From positions 49,744,001 through 49,808,000 of the forward strand of contig NC_091010.1 of the NCBI RefSeq assembly GCF_041146395.1: a DNA stretch of 64,000 nucleotides, given 5' to 3'. The notes under the pieces were generated by a model. That model saw only the letters and a list, made by a program, of their open reading frames with translations. It was not told the DNA's origin and did no database searches. Of this stretch, positions 58,225 to 64,000 are shown one piece after another (position 1 is the first letter of the stretch; every line of letters begins with the position of its first letter). The stretch is from Eulemur rufifrons. Lineage: Eukaryota; Chordata; Mammalia; Primates; Lemuridae. Made by a program: the position numbers and the translations under genes.

Positions 58225-58375
58225 CAAGATTCAACTTGGCCACTCACCAGCTCGGGCAGTTTCTCAGCTTCTCTGTGCCTCAGCCTCCTCATCTGTTATT
58301 TGGGTATAATTAGACCTGCCCCAGTTATTTCACAGATAGCGGTGAGGCTCTCAGATATATAAAAGTGTTTACACA
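58225..58375 (+). repeat. MIR SINE
   Basis: 'tctctgtgcctcagcctcct' and 'gttatttgggtataattaga'. Confidence 0.85.
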
Positions 58376-59019
58376 AGTGGGAAGGGCTATTGTCTTTAGG
58401 TTAAGGAGGAATATCTAATTTAAAAACAGCAGCCTTCCTCGCCATAAAAAGAGACAAACCCCCAAGCAAGCCGGCCCTCTAACTAGAAGAGGGAGCCTTA
58501 AAACCACGTCCCCATATCTGGATGAAAGTAAAACCATGCAATCTGAATTGTTTCGTGGAGCAAGATCTATGGTTCTCCAACTGGGTTCCTTGCAACACTG
58601 GGGTTCCACAGAGGCGTGGCGGAGGCAGCCGGGAGATGCAGAGGGAGAGGAGCAGCTCTGTGCCCACCTCCTGGATGCCAACCAGGGCTTTTGGTTCCGT
58701 TGGACAAAAGAATTCCACTGCTTAAAAAAAAAGTGTGAGACCCCCCTAGACCAGATGATTTTGAGAATCTATAAGATCCTGTAACTTGAAGATTCTATAA
58801 ATCTAAGAGTCTATGACTGCAAGTGACTCTGGGACATTCTGCCCTTCCCTCTGTGAGCCTCAGAAAGTGTGTTTGTTTCTCCTAGCTTTCCTGGGTGTGG
58901 GTTTCAGGGCGCTGCCCAAAGGAGCGGGGACCCCCCCTTGCCTGTCTGAGCCACGCACCTGCCCTCCCCAGCTCCTCCCCTTGCCCGGTGCCAGATGTGG
59001 GCCAGCAGGAGGATGTTTA

Positions 59020-59140
59020 TGGAGACAGTAAACGGGCTGGCAGGCCTTCCAAACGGGGGCGGCTGCAGGCTGACCCACGGTTAAAGATTACCCCGGCTCC
59101 GGATGTGAGAGTGTAAACAAATGAGACTCTCGCTGATGAT
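59020..59140. promoter_or_regulatory. Candidate conserved intronic element with forkhead motif
   Basis: A repeat-free block with a perfect forkhead-type GTAAACAA (59113-59120) and 'gttaaagatta'. Motif-based inference only. Confidence 0.28.
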
Positions 59141-59349
59141 GGCAGCACCCCCCCCCCCACCCTGCACCAGTGCTGGGGTCCTGCCATGGTTACCCTGCTC
59201 TTCTGGCAGCATGTGGCAGGGCTGGGTGGCTCTTTGGGCGACAGTTGGCCCGTCAACCTGGCCCCTGTCCTCTCTCTGTCCCTCTCTCCTTGTCGGCCTT
59301 GCTCAGACCCGTCTCCAGGTATCTGCTAACAGGTCTCCCACCTGCAGGC

Positions 59350-59440
59350 CTCTCCCGTCTGTGGATCCCAGTCCTCCTGTCCTGCAGCCCAGGTCAAATC
59401 CTGTTTATTCCAAGATGCCTTCCCTGACCCACTCTGAAAC
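59350..59440 (+). repeat. L2 3' scrap
   Basis: 'ccaagatgccttccctgacc' is the L2 coding-end motif. Confidence 0.5.
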
Positions 59441-60964
59441 AGGAAGGGGATCTCAGCCTGGGCTGGAAATCTTTATCCTAAAGGGGATAATTATCCTAAA
59501 GAAGAGAAGACTCAGAGGGAGCCCTAGGGAGTGGCTGTAGGACACATGGATCCGTACCACCAGAGTTTTTCTAACAGTCATAGCTATTCAAAGATAGGGG
59601 ATAGGTAGCCTTGATAGGTAGTGGGCTTCCTGTCCCCAGGGGCATCCTAGCTGAGGTGGAGTGAGAACTTAGCAGGGATAAATGGATTTCCTAGTTCCTT
59701 AGTTCCTCCGTCCTCTAAGGTCCTGTCTAATCTGAAATGCTAAGACTCTTGTAACTAAATTGTATTCCAATATTTTCCTGCTTCTAAACCTTGGCTCCCC
59801 CACAGGCTACTGGCTCCTCCCTCTCCACATACCCCCTGCCTAGGGCTGGGCACACAGTAGGTCAGTGAGTGGGTGCCCTGAGTGCCACCCAGAGGGGAGG
59901 AAACACCTGGCCTGGACCTCCCCACCCTTTCGGGGCCTGGTTATTCCTGCTCTGGCCCAGGGTACCTGGAGAGCCACTGCCAGGCGCCAAAACAGGCAAG
60001 AGCTGAAGCCTGACCGTCTCCTTCCTGAAAGAGGGGACATGCCAGGGGAGTGAGCTCAGCAGCTTCTCAGTGGCCTTGTGCGGTCCCTCCCCCATCATAA
60101 ACACCTCCACAGTGGGCCACATGAGCCATGTGTCCGGCACTGATTACATAACTTGTGGCTTCCAAACGTGGGGCCACCCCACTGCTTAGAGTTCCACGTT
60201 GCCGTTTGGTTCTTCTCAGCCCTACCCCAGGTGCAGTCCTGGGCCGAGTTGGTCCCGTGGTGTTCTCTCATGGCCTGGCGGGCCCAGACGCTGCCCTGAC
60301 CGCCTACCTGGTGTCGGCTCACTCAGCTGTGACCTTTGCCGTCCCTCCTGAGGAAGGGCTCTGACCAGCTCCTCCGTCTTGGGTTTCAGCTATTTCAGGG
60401 CCTCGGCACTGCTGGGCCCACTGGTTATTTTGGAGCTTGCTGGCTGCCTGCAGCTGCCCCTGGCCCTGAGGGGTGGAGGGGCAGGGAGAGAAGACGTGCC
60501 CGGGCTGGCACGGCCCCGGGGGATTCATCCCGCCTTCCCTGTCTCCCAGCAGCAACTCTGCCTTGAGCTGGTCGGGAGTACCTCTGGAGTGCTGAGTCTG
60601 GTTCTGCTCATTGTCTAAGAGGTGGGACGCTGTGTAGGGGGCGTCTGAATATTCCCCGAGGAGAGCTGCCTTCTGTATCAGGCTGACAGGCAGCCCAGTA
60701 GGCAGGGGTTACATACAAGGAGGGAGATTTGGGTTTGAGAGAAGGGGCACTTGTTTTCCCCCAAACAAACCTGTGCAAGCAGAGGAAACACCCCTTTAAA
60801 GACAGATTAGCTCAGCAGTGGAATGGGTTGCCTGTGGTTAGTGAGCACCTGGTAGTGGGCAGGCTCAAGGTGAAGAGGGCTCCTGAAGGGACAGAGGACA
60901 GATCGCTCACACCCAGCCTCGTAGAGAAACCTGTGCTGAGGGCCTGCCCAGCTCCAGGAGCTCT

Positions 60965-61115
60965 GGACTGATTGTCCTGAGGTCCCCAACCTTTTTGGGG
61001 TGACCAGTTTCATAGAAGGCAATTTTTCCATGGACGGGGGGTGAGGGTCCAGGGGTAGGAGGTGGCGGAGCTCTGCTGCCCAGTCCTTAACAGGCCGTGG
61101 ACCGGTACTGGGTGG
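60965..61115 (+). mobile_element. MER1-type hAT-Charlie fossil, internally deleted
   Basis: 'gaggtccccaacctttttgg' at one end and 'aggccgtggaccggtactgg' at the other, with 'tttttccatggacggggggt' inside. These are MER1-family ends, with the middle missing. Confidence 0.8.
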
Positions 61116-61918
61116 GGAGGGGAGTGTGGGGACCTTATGCTTGTGGGCCCTGTGACTGCTCTGTTCCTGTGGGCTCTGCCTGGACACCTCTGATTCCTCT
61201 TCTCCCTGCTGTTGCCGCCCCTCCCCCTCTCCATCTCCTACCCGCTGGAGTCCCCAAGGGCCAATGCCTATAATCCCTGAGGGGTGGGAGAGCAGGGACT
61301 GTTCCCCAGGGTCCAGGTCAGCCCTCAGGTGCTCCCCAGCTCCCTACTGCTGTCTCTCACTCCTCCCAGTCCCGCCCAGGCCCTCCTCACCTCGGCCCCT
61401 GCCTCCCGGCCCCGCCCCCCCAGCCTCTGCACCGTCGCTGTCACGGAGTCAATTCCCTGGAATAATCACATTTTCCGGCTGGCTCCCTCCTCCTCACCAA
61501 CTCGATGCCGGGAAACCCCAGCCAGCCAGGCCCCAGGAGGCTTCTCCAGAGCTATGGGGTGAGGGGAGCGCCCAGCACCCCAACCTTGCTGGAGCCGGGA
61601 CAACACAGTTCCTGGAAGGGGCAGGGAGGGGGGCGGCGAACAAAAAGAGGGAGGCCTTAGTGACCATCTCAGAATTCACCCAGTGCTGATTTCTGGGCTC
61701 TGCTGTCCCTACCAGACCAATCCCCCAAGCTTTGCTGTCATACCCGGGAACCCAGCCATCCTTACCCCATTCCTGAAGGGTCAGGAACCAGATCCTCCCT
61801 CGGAGAGGCTCAGAGAGAAGGCTCCGGGAAGGCAATGGTCTGTGGTGTGGCTTACAGTGGCACTGGCCAAATCTGGGGGCATTGACTCATGCAGAAGGGG
61901 TTCAACAAACAAGGAGGG

Positions 61919-62036
61919 GTGTTTTGGGCGGCCAAGGTGGGAGGATTGCTTGAGGTCAGGAGTTCAAGACCAGCCTGGGCAAAATAGCAAGACCCCCCCA
62001 TCTCTACATTTTAAAAAATATGTGTGTATTAAACAA
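61919..62036 (+). repeat. FLAM (Alu left monomer) with 14-bp target duplication
   Basis: 'gcggccaaggtgggaggatt' to 'cccatctctacattttaaaa'. ACAAACAAGGAGGG flanks it at 61905-61918 and 62037-62050. Confidence 0.9.
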
Positions 62037-62059
62037 ACAAACAAGGAGGGCCTGGAAGT

Positions 62060-62235
62060 GAAGGCTGGGCATTGGGAGTTAGGTAGACCTTGCTTCAATT
62101 CTGGATCTGCTACTTGGTGGCTGTCATAATGTTTCTGAGCTTTATTTGCAAAATGGGAACACCTCCATGGGCTGCTTTAAGGATGAAATGCAAATGCAGG
62201 GGTAATACATGGCGCATGGTGATTATTTTTATTAT
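62060..62235 (+). repeat. MIR SINE
   Basis: 'ggtagaccttgcttcaattc', 'tctgctacttggtggctgtc' and 'atgcaggggtaatacatggc'. Confidence 0.8.
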
Positions 62236-62377
62236 AAGTTATGGGACTCCATAAAGCAAGACACAAACAACATAGCCATTAGAGGGATGTGGTGTTGGAA
62301 ACAGTTATTGGCATGTCTAGGTGCTCAGGATATAGTAAGTTAGAAAAGCTAGTTGTAAAAAAGGAAATCTGTATAGT

Positions 62378-62545
62378 GGGGTTCCTAGCCTGGATTCCAT
62401 GCCCATTGACGGCTTTAGTAGTTCATGAATACCCTGAAATTATCCACAGAACTTAGTGAAAATATGCATTTTTCTGGGGCGATAGGTCAAAGTTACCACA
62501 TTTTCAAAGTGATTTGTTACCCATAAAAGGTTAAAAACTGGTGTT
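62378..62545 (-). mobile_element. hAT-Charlie-type fossil
   Basis: 'gggttcctagcctggattcc', 'aataccctgaaattatccac', 'catttttctggggcgatagg' and 'acccataaaaggttaaaaac' match a reverse hAT-type MER element. Name not assigned. Confidence 0.55.
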
Positions 62546-62636
62546 TATATAACATGACAACTTTTGTATTAAAAAAGTAATCAAAAATAACATTTTAAAA
62601 GGGCTGAAAGGTCATATATGCAAATATTAAAAAGTA

Positions 62637-62955
62637 CTAGCCAGATGCGGTGGTTCACACCTGTAATCCTGGCACTTTGGAGGCCAAGGCAGGAGGATTG
62701 TTTGAGCCCAGGAGTTCAAGACCAGCCTGAGCAAAAGGGAGACCCTGTTTCTACAAGAAAAAAATAAAAAATAAATAAAAAATAAAAAGAAAAGAAAAGA
62801 AAAATTAACCAGGTGTGGTGGCATGTACCTGTAGTCCCAGCTACTTGGAAGGCTGAGGCAGGAGGATGGCTGAGCCCAGGAGTTTGAGGTTGCAGTGAGC
62901 TATGATGATGTCACTGTACTCTACCCAAAGTGGCAAAAAAAAAAAAAAAAAAGGG
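62637..62955 (+). repeat. Alu, full length
   Basis: 'ggtggttcacacctgtaatc', an expanded A-rich linker (62755-62805), right arm and poly-A at 62935-62952. Confidence 0.93.
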
Positions 62956-63064
62956 TGCTTTTTTCTGGGTGGTGGGCTGACAGGCAATTGTTTTTTCTTT
63001 TTGCTGAACTATGTTTTCTACAGAATACAGTTTGTATTACCTGTATGATTAAAAAAAGAAAGGG

Positions 63065-63185
63065 TTTGATTCCCAGGTAAGTCACTTTCCAAAGGATATC
63101 TTGGATAAATTTACTTCTCTCAGCCTCAGTGTCCTTGTGTGGCAATGCTAACCTCAGAAGGTAACAGTTAGGATTAGATGTTATG
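63065..63185 (+). repeat. MIR fragment
   Basis: 'cttctctcagcctcagtgtc' and 'tgctaacctcagaaggtaac'. Confidence 0.6.
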
Positions 63186-63224
63186 ATTTAGGAAAAGCGG
63201 GGTTTGGGGGTCCCCTAGGCTGTC

Positions 63225-63310
63225 ATCAGTGTACTGGACAGACATTTACTGTTTGTCTCCCGAGTGCTCAGCCCTGTTCTAGGTGCTGGGGATAAGAAGG
63301 GAGGGCCCCA
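63225..63310 (-). repeat. L2 3' scrap
   Basis: 'gacatttactgtttgtctcc' and 'ccctgttctaggtgctgggg' fit a reverse L2 end. 63310-63410 then looks like old L1-type AT-rich sequence. Confidence 0.65.
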
Positions 63311-63578
63311 GAGGTCAACATTTTTTGAAAATTCACGTAAGTATGATACACGCTTGCTGTAGAAAATAAGGAAGATACACATATGTACAAAGAAAGTGCC
63401 CATAAGCTCCTGAGCATTTAGAAGCAATTACATGGTTTTAACTTTGGTGTCTTTCCCTCCAGCCTTATTCCCTTCTTTGAACAGTTAGACGTCCACTCTA
63501 GAAACCAGCAAGCGTTAGAAGGCAGGGCCACCGCGCCGCCGGGAGCCTGGCGTGACGCGCTGTGTCTCTCCCGCGCAG

Positions 63579-64000
63579 ACAGCGAGCTGGTGCTGCCCGA
63601 CTGCCTGCGGCCGCGCTCCTTCACCGCGCTGCGGAGGCCGTCGCTGCGGCGCGACGCGGACGACGCGCGCCTCTCGGTGAGCCTGTGCGACCTCAACGTA
63701 CCGGGCGCCGACGGCGACGAGGGCGCGCCCGCCGCCGGCTGCCCCATCCCGCAGAACTCGCTCAACTCGCAGCACAGCCGCGCGCTGCCCGCGCAGCTCG
63801 ACGGCGACCTCCGCTTCCACGCGCTGCGCGCCGGCGCGCACGTCCGCATCCTCGACGAGCAGACGGTGGCGCGCCTGGAGCACGGGCGCGACGAGCGCGC
63901 GCTCGTCTTCACCAGCCGGCCGGTGCACGTGGCCGAGACCATCTTCGTCAAGGTCACGCGCTCGGGCGGCGCGCGGCCTGGCGCGCTGTCCGTGGGCGTC
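63579..64000 (+). CDS. NEURL1: NEURL1 coding exon 4, partial (linker and start of NHR2)
   Basis: The exon begins at acceptor ctctcccgcgcag|AC and completes the Asp codon split from 53176. It reads [20 protein letters not shown] and continues open to the window end, giving residues 200-340. It covers the inter-NHR linker ([30 protein letters not shown]) and, from about residue 275, the start of NHR2 ([39 protein letters not shown]). The window cuts the exon inside NHR2. The remaining NHR2, the Ser/Pro-rich spacer and the C-terminal RING finger are outside. The exon is extremely CpG-rich, so the antisense strand is also open over long stretches, but those frames have no homology I recognise. 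Small differences from the human protein as I remember it include Asp for Glu in RRDADD and Val for Phe in ALSVGV at the window edge. Confidence 0.96.

Larger units (their letters stand above)
53177..63578 (+). other. NEURL1: NEURL1 intron 3
   Basis: This 10.4 kb GT-AG intron separates the NHR1 exons from the linker/NHR2 exon. It holds MIR, L2, hAT-type, FLAM and Alu repeats and two candidate conserved blocks, listed separately. The remaining unique stretches (54200-54600, 54800-55040, 56600-57570, 58400-59000, 59450-60960, 61120-61900) show nothing I can support as a gene. Confidence 0.88.

Noticed and set aside
63418..63957. Long minus-strand open frames (179 and 137 codons) opposite NEURL1 exon 4
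   Set aside because: The sense strand is a conserved, very CpG-rich exon. Stop-poor antisense frames are expected from composition and show no homology.

Overview
The window is nuclear DNA from a primate, most likely a strepsirrhine and probably a Malagasy lemur. It is full of Alu, L1, L2, MIR and hAT/Tigger-type repeats. Several Alus (2879-3178, 11711-12017, 49183-49493) carry a right-arm 'gctcaggctggt' form and a 'gtcagcctagctcacagcaa' left arm. The one at 49183 also has the duplicated 'ccagctaatttctttct' middle segment that I associate with lemur Alus. Species identity is inference.

Only one protein-coding gene can be supported: the plus-strand 5' part of NEURL1 (neuralized E3 ubiquitin ligase 1). 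Four coding exons are visible: 41111-41144 (alternative first exon, MGGQITRSTLH), 52290-52531, 52855-53176 and 63579-64000 (cut by the window end). Splice phases agree (1, 0, 1) and every junction is GT/AG. Together they encode residues 1-340 of a predicted isoform of roughly 557 aa: the N-terminus, the whole NHR1 domain and the start of NHR2. The rest of NHR2 and the C-terminal RING finger lie beyond the window. A CpG island with several GC boxes (about 40850-41200) sits on the first exon and is the likely promoter.

Layout: positions 1-40800 hold no recognisable exon. This is presumably the large first intron of the longer, canonical NEURL1 transcript, whose first exon I do not find here. 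It contains a 5.3 kb minus-strand L1 (21485-26757, split by an Alu), older L1 pieces, many MIR/L2 fossils, MER5A/MER20/Tigger-like DNA transposon fossils, and a few repeat-poor stretches with clustered transcription-factor-like motifs. Positions 41145-52289 are intron 1 of the short isoform. Within it are two L1 fossils that have acquired local tandem duplications, one of them a 19-bp unit bearing E-boxes. Positions 53177-63578 are intron 3, with MIR/L2 fossils, two AT-richer candidate conserved elements, hAT-type fossils, a FLAM and an Alu. No tRNA, rRNA, CRISPR or bacterial-type features are present. The many long open frames in GC-rich stretches lack splice logic or homology and were not called.
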